Positions 1 through 13,498 of a DNA stretch of 47,500 nt are shown piece by piece. Below the pieces are notes generated by a model. That model was given only the letters and a program-made list of their open reading frames with translations. It did no database searches and was not told the origin of the DNA. Position 1 is the stretch's first letter, and the number at the start of each line of letters is the position of its first letter. The DNA comes from Neocallimastix lanati (nom. inval.) (lineage: Eukaryota; Neocallimastigomycota; Neocallimastigomycetes; Neocallimastigales; Neocallimastigaceae), in assembly GCA_016946835.1 (NCBI GenBank), contig JACVTC010000122.1:145001-192500 (forward strand), written 5' to 3'. A program made the position numbers and the translations under genes.

Positions 1-2845
1 CCAATAATTTTGAGTGAGCATTGGACATCGAGTTATGCTCATCCTTCAAGTACTTGTAATCCATCTTCATATCTTCCAGCTCTTGTAGAAGATTCTTTTC
101 ATAGTCTTCCGCCTTTCTTAATTGACTTGTCTTATCATTCAATTCTTCTTTGACCTTATTTAATTCGCGCTTCACACTAACGACTCGACTTTCGGCTTCG
201 GCTAATTGATCATTTTGCTTCTTCTTATCGAAGTTAAGACCTCTTTCTTGTTGTTGTTTCTCGATTAAGAGCGTATCATACTTTTCTTGAAGAGCATTAT
301 TGGTTTCTCTTAACTTTTTGGATTTCGCTTCTTCACTTTCTAATTCGTATTTAACATCATCTAATTCCTTCTTGATGGACTCGTATCTACTATTTAATTG
401 ATCATATTCTTCTTGAACCTTATTATATTTGGATTTATATTCGCCTAATTCCATGGTATTCTTGGAGGCATCTCGAGTAAGTTGACTTTGTGAACTTGTC
501 ATATCCTTCAATTTCTGTTTCAAAGATTTATTTTCTTCACGAAGGGTACTAAGATCCTCAGCGGTATCCATTAATTCCTGTCTCTTGTTCGATAATTCAT
601 CAGAAGCATTTCTTTCCTTCAATTTTTTATTGTTAATTTCACGTTCTAATTCATTAACATGATTCTTTAAGGTTTCAATCTTAATTCTTTGATCCTCAAC
701 TTCACGTTGGGCCTTCTTGTAATTATCTTCTGTCTTTCTAATTTCAGCTTCTAAATCTTTATTTTCCCTCTTATACTTTTCTTCACGGTTCTTACTCTCC
801 GTTAAATCATTCTTCATATCCTTATTTTGACCTTCAGCCACCTTAAGGTCACGTTCTAAACGTGAAATTTCATTACCTTGATCAAAAACTTCCTTCTTTA
901 GGTTACAAACTTCAACTTTAAGTTGGGTATCAGAATCACCACTACCACCAAGCTTCTTTAAGGAATTAGAACGTGGGGATATCGGGGATTGAAGATTTTG
1001 TAGAGTTTGCTTTTCCATCTTATTCATTCTTTTTTGTTGCATTTCATTATCGGCTTCGACTTCACGAAGTTTCTTATTTAAACTTTTTATACGTTTAAAT
1101 TGATCTTCATTATCTTCCAATAAAAGTTTAATGGTCTTTTCTAAATCTTCCACGGTGAAATGACGGTTGGTTGCAAGCGAAGAAGGTAAGGTTTGATAGA
1201 TGATTTCAACGGAGGTTAACTTTGCTTTTAATTCAGAATTTTCTGCTTTTAATTTATCGATGGTATCAGTTTGTTCAGACATTTGATCCTTTAAATCGTA
1301 AACTTCATCCTCTAATTCTCTTAATCTCTTATTATTACGACGACTTAAACTACCCATCCAGGAATTAGTAGGTGAGGCTACAGTGGAGGAGGTTTCATTA
1401 AATTTAATTTCTAAAGTTTTAATTTCTTTACGTTGTTTTTCCAATTCCTTAATTTGTTGACGAAGATCATCGACATGAGCACGATCCAAAGTACTCATAT
1501 TTACATTTTCATTGGAGTCTAATTTTTTCAATTCTAATTGAGCTTGTAATTGTAATACTAAAGCTTTAGAAGCATCTAATTCATCTTTTTGTTCTTTTAC
1601 AATACATATACTATCTTCTAATTCCTGCCTTAATCTTCTAACAATATCTTCATTTTTTAATGAAAAATCATCCCCAGTTTGCCTTAATCGTTCTATTTCC
1701 CAACTGTAGACACCTAAAATATGTGAAAAATAATCATTTTGAGAAATTCTAAGTTTATCATTAGTTTTAAATAAATCTGCGGCTAATTTATCTAATTTTC
1801 TATTTGTGGAAGAAAGTTTTTCTTTTGCAGATTTTTGAGTTTGAGAATCTTTAGCACCATTTTTCACAATATTTATTACTGATTCCTGTATACTTGTTTC
1901 ACTTTGTATCTTTGATTTTAATGAGGATACTTGTTCAGTATATTTTAATATTTTATCTTTTATTGAATTAATGGCATCTTTATTTAAAATATAACAATTG
2001 GTAGATAATGTAAATGCATTTTCTAATAAATCTTTCATTAATATTTTATCTTTTTGAATGTTAAAGCTAGGATTTAAAGTATCTTCATTTCTATACATAT
2101 GTAAATCATCTCCAACTTTTAATGCAGCTAATATTGACATTGGACCACCTAATTTTTTAGGATCCTTTGATAATACTTTCTTCATATCTGTTATAGTCAT
2201 ATTAGTTAGTGATGAAATATCATCCCTTAATTTAATTAAAAAATATATATATAAAATATATATAATATATATTTAAATATTATATATTGAAAATATATAT
2301 TTTATTTATTTAAAAAATAAATAAATAAATAAATAAATAAATAAAAAAAAAAAGTTAATAATAAATTAAAATTTACAATTATATATATATATAATATTAA
2401 TTTTATTTAATTTCTTTAATATAAAAAAATAAAAATTCATATATATATATTTTTTCTGTTACTTTTTTGAATCAGATGCATTGGTATTTGCACGGGATCT
2501 ACCCTTTTTTGTTACACCTTTACTCTCTGCTCTAGTAGGAAATATTGGCTTATTTTCTTGTATGACTGCTGTGGTTGAGGATTCTGCTGATGAATGACTC
2601 TCTATTTTTTTTTTTTTTTTTTTTTTTTTATTATTTTTTATTAATTTTTATTTTAAAAATAAGATAAAATAAAATAAAATAAATTAAATTAAAATAAAAT
2701 ATAATAAAATATAATAAAATATAATAAAATATAATAAATATACATATATGTTTAAATAAAATAAAATAAAATAAAATAAATATACATATATATTTATATA
2801 TAAGAGTTAGTAATTTTTTTTTCATTATTATTAATCTTATTAATC

Positions 2846-2879
<34 letters not shown>

Positions 2880-4342
2880 TTCTACTTTTTTATAAAAAAA
2901 AATATATATATATATTAAAATAATTATTGTAATAAATAAATAAATAAAATATAAATATATAAATTATACCTTCTTGTGGGACTTGATCAAAAGCAGAACG
3001 AATAGGTAATGCAGATATAGGAGAAGCTGAAGTCGGGAAAGGATCTTCTTTTCGTTTAGGAAAAGCAAATGAAGATTCTGGAGTAGCAACAGGAACACTG
3101 GGAGAGAATGGTACTTTGTTATCAATTTTGGATATCTGATCAGTTGTTATTTTGGAAAGAGATGTATTTCTAGGAAAGGTTGCTATGGCATGACTATAAT
3201 CTTTTATTAGACTAGAATTTTCTGCAATGGAAGAATTAGGTAGTGTTGGATTCGTATTTTTATTTTTTAATACAGAAATATCTGCTGGTGAAGACATTTT
3301 TCTATGATGTGTTCTTTCACCCCTTTCTTTACGAACTTTATCTCTATCTAATGTTCTACTTCTCTCTTTATCTTTTCTTTTTTCTCTATCTCTATCTCTA
3401 CTTTTATCTCTATCTCTTGTTCTACTTCTATCTCTGTCGTGATGACTTCTATCTCTATCAAGTGTTCTACTTTTTTCTCTATCCCTATCTCTCTCTTTCT
3501 CTTTTTCTTCCCTTCTTTTTTCTCTTTCATATCTACCTAGAGTTCTACTTCTTTCTGATATATCTCTTCTACTTCTTGATTTATCTCTTTCTCCTGGTGA
3601 TGATGGTCGACGATGCCTACTTTTTGATCGTTCATGATGTCTTGAATGAGACCTTTCACCATGTCCATGTCTATCTCTTTCTTTAGATCGACTACTTCTT
3701 TCTGATGTATCTGTACTTTTTGAACCAGAATTACTATCTAATTTTACACTAAAATCTTCTATTTCATTTAGAAGTTTTGATAAATTTTTTTGATCATCTG
3801 CCTTTTTTTTACTCTTTTTATTATTATTATTTATAATTTAAATTTTTTTTTTTTTTTTTTTTTTACATTAAAAAATGATAATATATATATAGAATTATGA
3901 AATACGACCATTTACAGTTTTAAATTAATTTATTGAAATTAAAATTATAATATTAAATTATTATTATAATTATTGAATATACAATTTAATTAATATATAC
4001 AAAATTATAAATAATTTGATTGACAAGTAATGAATAATATTATTTGATATTGGTAAAATAGAATATATATAACATATTTAAAATATTTGACAGATTTAAA
4101 ACATTATGGTAAATTATTTAATGAATAAATATTTATTATTAGTTTGTATTTTTTTAATACAAATAAAATAAAATAAAATTTTTATTTAAGATATATAAAA
4201 TTTTATTAATATTTTTATAATAAAAAAGTTCTTTTTTTTTATATTTAAAAAAATGAAAAATATTCTCTTTTAAAAAGATAATGCCTACCGCTATTCTATC
4301 ATCTTCTATTTTCTGTATAAACTTTTTACGAGAATCTGACAT
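1..4342 (-). CDS. Uds1-like coiled-coil protein, 3' end beyond window
   Basis: Exons by my model: 4289-4342, 2970-3813, 2463-2601 and 1-2225 (continues past the window start). Junction phases are 0, 1 and 2, and all join in frame, giving at least 1,087 residues. Residues about 20-190 are rich in RS, RD and ERSRT runs, like an SR/RD low-complexity tail. Residues about 415-530 (around TNCYILNKDAINSIKDKI and KLDKLAADLFKTNDKL) resemble the fungal Up-regulated-during-septation (Uds1) domain. From about 530 to the edge the protein is heptad-like coiled coil rich in E, K, L and Q. Family knowledge links Uds1-type proteins to septation and cell polarity; a septal or cortical scaffold role here is inference. 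The first exon (MSDSRKKFIQKIEDDRIA) is the least certain part, because the 475-nt first intron is long and upstream of exon 2 only a stop, not an ATG, is seen. The coiled coil alone could also fit a myosin-like or golgin-like protein. Confidence 0.72.
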
Positions 4343-7193
4343 ATAAGACTTTTTTTATTTAAAAAAGGATACAAATTAAACATAATATTTTATTTTTAAT
4401 TAAATAATATAAACAATAAAAAATATATATATTATACTATTTAACTATTTAATACTTACTGTCATCTTATCGTTATTATTTATTATTTATATTTAAATTA
4501 ATATTATTATATTTTAAATTATGATTATTATTATTATTATTATTTACTTTATCACTATTTCAAGTGTTATATTAAAATTATTTTACATAAAAAAAATAGT
4601 GTTATTGAAATATTGATTCGATTTGCTATAATAAATTTATTAAAATTTTCTATATTGGAAATAGATTTTAATTTTTTTTTTTTTTTCTTTTATTCTATTT
4701 TTTTATTATTGAATATATTACAATTAATTGTTTTTGATTATTGTTTTTAATTGTTACTTAAATATCTTTCTTTTTTGCTTAAAATGCATTTTTATTTATT
4801 ATTGCTTAAAATGCATTTTTATTTATTATATATATATATTTATACTGCAAGTTCCTTTATATAAAATATAATATATATTGAAAGTTGTAAAAGTTAGTAT
4901 TTAAAGTATTAATATGAAGGTGACAAAATTATAACTTTTAAATTTATATTACCTGTTAAAGTTTAGAAATTTATATTATTTTTATAAATTAAGGTACAAT
5001 ATAATAAAATAAAAAAAAAAAAAAAAATTAGATTTATGTTATCAGATTTATTTATAATATTAATATTTTTTTTTGTCATGATATAATAAATAAAAGAAAT
5101 CTGTAATTTATAAATTGAAACATAATAATTATATATTATACTTTATAATAATTGTAAAACAACAATAATCATATAAATTTTGCTAATAAAATTATTAAAT
5201 ATAATTCAACTATGATAAAATCAAATTTAGTATTTAAATGATATTAATTCCTATTGAAAATTAAATGAGGAATAAGGTTTTATTTAATATTGTATTATAT
5301 TAGTCATGACATCTCTTTAATATTATTATTTTGAGTCAGATTTAATTATAATTAATGATAATAAAAATATAAAAAGATTGATATTTCTCTAATTAAATAA
5401 TATAATTACTTTTATTTTTTCTTTTTTTAAAATTTTATATATAAAAGATCTAATTTAAGATTTTTTCTTCTTTTTAGATTTTTATTTTGAATTATTTTAA
5501 TACTATTTCCAATATAAAAAATATATATATATATTCTTTAAAAAAAAAAAAAAGATTTAATTATATCTACAGAAACTAATAATAAAAAAAAATTTTTTTC
5601 GAAATATTAATATAATATATTTAATATAAATCAACAAATAATATCTAGCAATTACAAATTAAATATAAATAAAAAATAAAATAAAACAATGATAATATTA
5701 ATATCATAATTTTATTTAATTTCTATTTATTTATTCATTTATTTATTTATAATGTATATTTATTTATTTAATCATTCATTCATTTAAAATAAAAAAATAA
5801 ATAGATAGATTTTTTTTTAGATAGAAATTAATTTATAGATTTTGTATAAAAAAAAATAATTAAATAAATAATAAATAATAAATAATAATAAAATATTATT
5901 AAATATTTATAGGAATATATATTACAATATATTATATATTTTGTATAAATATAAATTATATATTATAGCAATTTAAAATAAAATATAAAATAAAATGAAA
6001 TAAAAAAAAAGGGATAAAATTTAATATATTAAATTTGAAACGGTAGCTTAAATTGAAATACTAATATATTAATAATATGTTTAATATATATTATATAATA
6101 TAATATAATATTATTTTAATATATTTTACATATATTTTACATATATTTTTAATTTAAATATTTACAATGACAAAATAATATTGACCCTAATTAAATAATT
6201 TTATTTTTTATTTTAGTCTGTTATTAGGAATTTTACTATTAATTAAATCAATGGAAATTTTACTATATATTAAAGTTTTGAGAATTTTATTTCATATTTA
6301 TTAATGCTAATTCTATTTATTCTATTTAATAATATATAAATTAAAACATTAAAATTAGTAAAATATATTACATTACATTACATTATATAATATAATAATA
6401 AAATAGATAATATAATTAAATAAATAAAATTAAATAAAAATAAAAATAAGAATAAAAATCACAAACCAAAATTTTTTTATATTTCAAATATTGGTTGAAG
6501 TAAAAAAAAAAAAATTTAAAAAATAGATTTGAATTTATCCTAAATTAAAAAATTAAAAATAAATATACAAATATCTAATTAATCAATAAATTAATTATAG
6601 CCGTTTAAGCTTAAGAATTATTATTTTTTAAACTTCTGAATATTAGTATTCAATTAAATTTATTAATTTTATTTAATTACTAATATAAAATAGTAGAGAA
6701 GGAAATTGTCAACCTAGAAATATATCGATATTTATTTAGAGTATTCTTGTTTTTATTATTGTTTTTTTTACAATAATAATTAGAATAATCATTTTATATT
6801 TATTTTTATATTTATTTTATATAGCATATTTATTTAATGTATAGTTTATTTGTTCACTCAATTACTTCATAAATTATCTAATTACTTTATTTTATTAATT
6901 GTAATATAATTTGTTTTTAACATTTAAATAATAAAAAAACCAAATTAAAAAAATTATCAAAAACTCTTTCATAAATTAAAAATAAATTAATATCACATTT
7001 TATATCTAAAATTGGAATATATTCATCATTTTAGAAACAAAATAAAATATTTTATAATAAATAAACTTTTTAATTTTTAACAGCATTGCTAAATAATAAT
7101 GATATAAACTATAAAAACAAATTTTTAAATTTTAATTTAAATTTTAATATTGTTATAATTTCTTTAAATGGAAAAATAAGTATAATTATCAAT
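4343..7193. other. AT-rich intergenic stretch, no gene seen
   Basis: I see only A/T-rich sequence with short homopolymers and ATT/TTTA microsatellites. No exon-like rise in GC and no recognisable protein in six frames. The promoter of the minus-strand gene ending at 4342 must lie at its left edge but carries no motif I can name. Confidence 0.7.
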
Positions 7194-7304
<111 letters not shown>

Positions 7305-7825
7305 CATTTTTGAAAGAAAAAAAGTTTAAAGTATAACTTAATTCCTCATAAAAAATTTATATTAACCAATATAATAATTTTATTAATAATATTATTTAAA
7401 TAAAATTAATAATAAAATTAGTATAAAGCAGTTAATGTATTAAAACTTTTGAATAATTCACACAAAAGACATTTCTAATTAAATTAAAATTTTAGTATAA
7501 AAAAATTGTACTAATAAATTATTTTTAATTACTTTTTATTAATTTAATTAATAAAATATAAAAAAAAAAAAAATTATATCAAAAAATCAAAACAATCACT
7601 AGTTTACAAATAATATTTTTTATTATTAAAATTAACAAATAAGATTGGCCTTTTTTTTTGATATAGTGGACATCCTTTTAACGGTACATTGTTATTATAG
7701 TGAAAAGAATAAAGGCAAGAAAAATAAAAAATATATATATAAAATTTAAATTATAGAAAAAAAATTATTCAAAAAAAAAAAAAAAAAAAAAAAAGTACAA
7801 TGGAAACAAATAAATAATAATAACT

Positions 7826-8588
7826 ATAGATACTGGAATTTTCAATACTGGAGCAAAAGAACATATTACAAATAATAAAAATACATTGAAAAATTTTACA
7901 AATAAGAAAATAATATTAAAATATGCCAATAATACAATATTTTAATTTCAAGGATATATAGCACATATTAAGGTAAGATCAATAATCAAAATATCTAATT
8001 ACGTAATGTTTGATAGTCAGATCAGAATTTAATGAATTTATTAAACAGTATAAAATTAAAGGAATTGACTATAGCATAGTTTATTCACCCACCTTTTAGA
8101 CATCTTAAGTATTAGGTTAATTTTTTATCTTTTACAGAAAAATTCAAATTAAATAATTATCAAATGGATATTCAAGCTGCATATCTGAACGCTCCATTAG
8201 ATAGATAAGGAAGTATATGTTGAAAAAAAAACAAAAAAAAAGAGATAAAAATTATGATAAAGAGTATTAACTACTGAAAAAATCCTATCATGGCTTGAAA
8301 AAATCAGGTAGAAATTGGAATTTTACAACATCTTCATTCCAAATTAAAATTGGACATAATTAATAGCTATCAGAATCATGTTTATTTTATAAAGAGAATA
8401 TCAATAAGGTAACATGTTTAATAGGATTATATATTGATAACATAATTATTTCTGGATTAAACTATAAACTTATTAATTATATAAATAAAATAAAAAATAA
8501 TTATATTCTTGGAACAAAAATTGAACAAAACAATTATAAATACACTATTTCACAAAAAGCCTTCATTAAAAATATTTTATTAAAATAA
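7826..8588 (+). pseudogene. Degenerate Ty1/copia retrotransposon pol relic
   Basis: Fragments appear in the canonical copia order. A protease remnant at 7826-7900 reads IDTGIFNTGAKEHITNN, recalling the DSGA-x-x-HIT motif. A reverse transcriptase start at 8061-8096 reads GIDYSIVYSPTF. QMDIQAAYLNAPL is at 8161-8199 and SYHGLKKSGRNWNF at 8283-8324. IGLYIDNIIISGL begins at 8421 (a decayed YVDD box with the second Asp replaced by Asn), and SQKAFIKNILLK ends near 8588. The pieces lie in three different frames and are broken by stops. Protease and reverse transcriptase are only about 180 bp apart, so the integrase is essentially gone. No paired LTRs were found. The element is dead; the copia assignment is strong, the exact limits are not. 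Confidence 0.85.
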
Positions 8589-9475
8589 AATATTATATCA
8601 AAACTTCTAAAAAAATGTAAAAAGTATAACTAAAAAAGATATATTTAAAACATTCTTTTTTGTTATACTTTTTTCATTTTTAATTTAACATTCTTTTTCA
8701 ATTTAGTATAATATTTTATTAATTAAAAAAAAAAAAGTAAAAATAAAAAAAAAGATATGTTTATATAATTCTATTAAATTAATTATCCTACTTTTGAACT
8801 TCACAATTTCAATTTGATATAAATATATTAAATAAAAAGAAATCTTTACATAATTATAATGTTTGCTGTTACTAAAAAAAGAGAAAAAAAATTATTATAA
8901 AAAAAATAAATGAATAAATATAAAAATATAAAAATATAAAAATGAAAAATGGATTTAATAAAAAGAAATAAAAAAAAAAAAGGCTTTGTAAAAAATCTAA
9001 TCCAATGAAAAAAATATTTTAATTATTAATATATTTTTTAAGAATAAAAAAATTTGAACCATTTATATATTATTTATTTATTTATTATTTATTTATTATT
9101 ATTTAATTATTTAATTAATTAATTATTTATTTATTTATTATTTTATTATTATTTATTAGTTATTAAATTTATTTAAATCAACATTGTTAATTTATTTAAT
9201 ACTTTTTAATTTAAAATCATTTAATTTATACTATTTAATTAATTTTTAATGACACGTTACACTAATACTTAAATATATTAAATTATAATGTAATATATGT
9301 CATTATTGTTTAATCAATTGTTACATATGCTTAAACGTTTTAGAGTATAATTTCTTATAATAAACGGTTAATGTATTTGAAAATATGTTTCATAAATTTT
9401 AATAATATTTAATATATATGCTATAATATATTAAAGTCAATTGTAATAAATAGATTTTGTCAAAATTTTATTTCT

Positions 9476-9512
<37 letters not shown>

Positions 9513-10240
9513 AAATTAATTCCATATTAGAATTTAAATAAATAATAAAAAATGAAAATAAATAAATAAAAAAATAAAAAAAATAAAAAATAAAATATAA
9601 TAAAATAATTAATGAAAAAGAAGAAAAAAATAAAAAACTAATAATAAAAATATAAATTTAATACAAGAAATGATAATAATAACAGTAAAGATATTTATAA
9701 ATTTATTTTTAAATATAATAAGTTTTTATTTAATATTTTTTTTAAGATAATTGAATTGAATAATTGCAAATATATATTATTATTTAATAGATTTAAATTC
9801 ATCATAATTATTATTTCTAAAGAGACTTAATATATTGTAATATAGTTAATAATTCATTAATTATTTTAAAAAAAAAAATTTTTTTTTTTATTCATTCTTT
9901 ATATTTATTATTCAATAATTAATTATTTTAATTATTCTTTTTTTTTTTTTTTTTGTATATATATATATATTTCTAATTTTTTTTTTTTTTTTTTTTTAGT
10001 TTATTTTAATATTAATATATTATTAATAAATAGTTAAATAATTATTTATATTAAATAGAAATTGAACAAAAGGGAAAAAATAATTAAAAAAAATAATAAT
10101 AATGAAATATTAATAGAAATAATTAAATATTATCAATAATATTTTGATTATCATTTTCTTTAATTCATTATTGGTTAGTTTGATAATTTATTTCTAATTT
10201 ATTTCTAATTATAAAAAATTAAATATTTATTAAATATTAA
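8589..10240. other. AT-rich intergenic stretch with poly-T tracts
   Basis: No coding signal seen. Holds poly-T runs (for example about 9477-9509, 9938-9954 and 9980-9998) and TTTA/ATT microsatellites. Confidence 0.7.
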
Positions 10241-10980
10241 CTATTATTATTATTATTATTATTTTATTATTTATTATTTATTAATAAATACTCTTTTTAT
10301 TATTAATATTTATTATTTATTATTTATTATTTATTATTTATTATTTATTATTTATTAATAAATACTCTTCTTATTATTATTTATTATTTATTATTTATTA
10401 TTTATTAATAAATACTCTTTTTATTATTATTTATTATTTATTAATAAATACTCTTTTTATTATTTATTATTTATTTATTATTCAATTATTTATTATTCAA
10501 TTATTCAATTATTTATTATTTAATTATTTAATTATTTATTATTCAATTATTTATTAATAAATACTCTTCTTATTATTATTTATTATTCAATTATTTATTA
10601 TTTATTATTTATTATTTATTATTTATTATTTATTATTTATTATTTATTATTTATTATTTATTATTTATTATTTATTATTTATTTATTATTTAATTATTTA
10701 TTATTTATTACTTATTAATAAATACTCTTTTTATTATTTATTTATTATTTATTATTTATTATTTATTATTTATTATTCAATTATTTATTATTTAATTATT
10801 TAATTATTTATTATTCAATTATTTAATATTTATTATTTATTTATTATTTAATTATTTAATTATTTAATTATTTATTATTTATTATTTATTATTTATAATT
10901 TATTATTTATTACTTATTATTTATTATTTATTAATAAATACTCATTTTATTTATTTATTATTTATTATTTAATTATTCAA
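10241..10980. repeat. ATTATTT minisatellite with seven TTATTAATAAATACTC insertions
   Basis: A 740-bp block of TATTATT/TTATTTA repeats interrupted by the 16-mer TTATTAATAAATACTC, ending at 10293, 10367, 10417, 10453, 10566, 10727 and 10943. Each copy is followed by T-rich sequence, TTTTTATT in most and TTCTTATT in two. The 16-mer contains the palindrome TTATTAATAA. The same unit recurs near 28.3 kb. Confidence 0.9.
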
Positions 10981-11021
10981 TTATGTCTATTAATTCTTTA
11001 TTTAATAAAGGCTAAACCATC

Positions 11022-11057
11022 TGTTGAGAATTAGGGAATTAGGGAACACCCTCAACA
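11022..11057. repeat. Inverted repeat TGTTGAG...CTCAACA
   Basis: TGTTGAG (11022-11028) is the exact reverse complement of CTCAACA (11051-11057). An inner 4-bp stem AGGG/CCCT (11041-11044 and 11049-11052) overlaps it. Termini of the form TGTTG...CAACA are typical of copia-type LTR ends, and another TGTTGGAAC lies at 11096. The stretch is richer in GC than its surroundings. A solo or collapsed LTR end is a hypothesis. Confidence 0.6.
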
Positions 11058-11589
11058 CAGAGCCCATCTATTTTTATTATTCTTAATCCTATTTATGTTG
11101 GAACATATAATATTTAAATTTCTATATTAAATATATATAATAAAGAGCTTAGGTTAACATTTAATTATTATATTTAAAAAAACAATATTAATATTATATA
11201 AATTACATAATTTTTAAAAAGAAATGGCATAATCAGACTGTTAAAAAATTAAGCGATTCATATATATATATATTACTAACTCTCTTTTCTTTTCAACATT
11301 TTATTAACTTATTTCTTTATCTATTTATTTATAAAATAAAATGAATTATAAATTAACATTGGATGTATAATCAAACCTATATAATAATTATTCTATTTAT
11401 TCGATTAATAATATTTATATTAAAAATATATAATAATTAATTAAAAATATAAAAAATTTAAAAATTGTGGTAACAATTAAATTTTTGAAAATTTAATAAA
11501 AAAAATAAAAACTAAAATAATTATTGTATAATAATATAAAAATAATTTAAACTATACCACCGAACAAACGATATTAGTATAAATAAAAA

Positions 11590-12110
11590 TCTATATTGTA
11601 CTATGTTAGGATTCATTGATTATTATTTTGATTATGATTCTGGAGGATTATTGACAAGAAATTCAATTTTTGTAAAATATATTGAAGAAAAAAGAACTAA
11701 ATACTACTTAAAGTATTTAAAGACATTATAAATTTGATAAATTAGAGATAAAAAATTCCTTATGATCTTATCTGTGTTGGTTACAAATTTTTTTTTTTCT
11801 CGAAAGGTCACTACTATATAAAAAAAAAAATACTATAAATGCTGTATATAATTTAGATTAGGGAAACCAACTAACAATATATATTGATAATAAATTATTA
11901 ATAATTAAATACTGATATAGTAAAATATTGATAATAAAATTTGATTGAATATTGGAAAGTTCTAAGATTAAGAATAAAATAATTAATTTGGGTTACAATA
12001 ATTTTTGTTCGTCTAAAACAATCAATATTATTTTTTTTTTTATTCTGTAACAAGATGCCTCCTCTAATATTTAAGTTACACCGAAAGCTGAGTTAATCTT
12101 GACAATATTC
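11590..12110 (+). pseudogene. Possible copia RNase H remnant
   Basis: A higher-GC stretch with fragments in several frames. GFIDYYFDYDSGGLLTRNSI lies near 11610-11670. NFCSSKTIN lies near 12000-12030 and LSYTES followed by a stop lies near 12070-12100. Together these loosely recall the copia RNase H motifs (GYxDADxAGD...RKSTxG, SWxSKKQ, LSxTEAEY). The spacing is wrong and the matches are short, so this is weak. It could equally be unrelated decayed sequence. Confidence 0.25.
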
Positions 12111-13082
12111 TTAAAATTGAACATTTCAGTTCATCTGAATATCAGTTGTAGGATCCTCTAAAAGTTACAGTAATTAAATTACTTTTTTGACTACTTTTAA
12201 AGGTCTCACGAAATATGGTTCCAATTTTTAGTTCTTCTGAAGTTTCTTACAAAGACTAGAAAAAAAAAAAAAAAAATAAATTATCAGACTAGATTCTTTT
12301 AGATTGATTCATACTACTCTTTTCTTCTCTTCTCTTTGAACTGCCCAATACTTTGAAGCATTTTTAATGTTAAATGCAACTTCCATTACCCACTAATAAT
12401 GAGAAACAAAGGATTTAGCAATATTTTTTGTTGGTTAAAATCTTAAATTAAATATTACGTATCATGTATATCATGTATTAAATAGTTATATTATATATAT
12501 ATACTTAGTATATAAAATATTTACTAGAAATTTCCTTAATTCATTATATTTGAATTAAAAGTTTTTATTACTAATTAATTAATTATATCTTTACTAAATA
12601 TTTATATTTCATTTTATATTATTCTTATTATTTTATATTATAAATATAAATTATTTAAATTAAATATTTGTAAAAAAAAAAATTAGGTGATTACTAATAA
12701 TTAATAAAAATTTAACAATTTGCATTAATAGATGTGAATTTGTATTAGTAAATATTGTTAACATGTATGAAAAGTACAAAAAGACTAATTTAAAAATTAA
12801 GTTTTTATTCTTTATAAGGTTATTAATATAACTATCATAAAAATAACATAATAATAACATAACATGCATACTATACATTTTATCTTTATTACATTACTAT
12901 ATATTATATAGGATTAATAATCTTTAAAATTAATTAAGCTTGTTTATTAATGATTAATATTTGAATAGTGATTAATTTTTTAAAGGTTATTTAAAAATAT
13001 AAATTTTATTAATAATAAAAAAAGTTATTTTAAAACAGAAAATTATATTATTCAATTTAAATTGTGTTTTAAAAAAGTAAAC
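12111..13082. other. Intergenic, partly higher GC, nothing identified
   Basis: 12111-12450 has more G+C than the flanks but every frame is broken by stops and I recognise no protein. 12450-13082 is plain AT-rich sequence. Confidence 0.5.
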
Positions 13083-13453
13083 ATCTTGACCCTTGACCCG
13101 ACTAGTTATCCAAATTCCAGAAAATCATGACAATAATGGTACCCGTTGACTTCCTAGTTTAACTTTAGAGAGGTTTGGATTATCTTTTAGATTTAACTTC
13201 GTGCTGCCATTCATGAAGATGTGGAAATGCATAGAGAAGACGCTACTCAAACCATTAAAGATATTATTACCGACATTCAAAAAAAACTTCATTACTAAAA
13301 AAAAAAAATTTTTTGATAATTTTTCAGAAGAATTCAAATGAAAGATTCAATAATCTTTCTACAATAAATAATAATATAAATTTAAGGATTTTTTATTTGA
13401 AAATATTGGTAAAAAAGACTCCATATTTAGTTGACGAAGAATTAGAAGAAAAG

Positions 13454-13498
<45 letters not shown>

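Noticed and set aside
3243-3686. 147-residue plus-strand frame rich in Tyr, Phe and Leu that looks like a membrane protein.
   Set aside because: It is the antisense shadow of the RS/RD-rich exon at 2970-3813.
4350-4370. A GTATCCTTT match (minus strand) just upstream of the first ATG of the Uds1-like gene, like a U12 donor.
   Set aside because: No TCCTTAAC branch site or suitable acceptor follows within the next kilobase, and the first exon reads well with an ordinary GT donor at 4288.
7427-9375. GTTAATGTATT occurring on both sides of the copia relic (about 7432 and 9367), as possible LTR pieces.
   Set aside because: Only about 11 bp agree, flanks diverge at once, and such words are common in this AT background.
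10241-10980. Possible CRISPR-like array because of regularly recurring 16-mers.
   Set aside because: Spacing is irregular, the intervals are themselves simple TTATTTA repeats rather than unique spacers, and the genome is eukaryotic.
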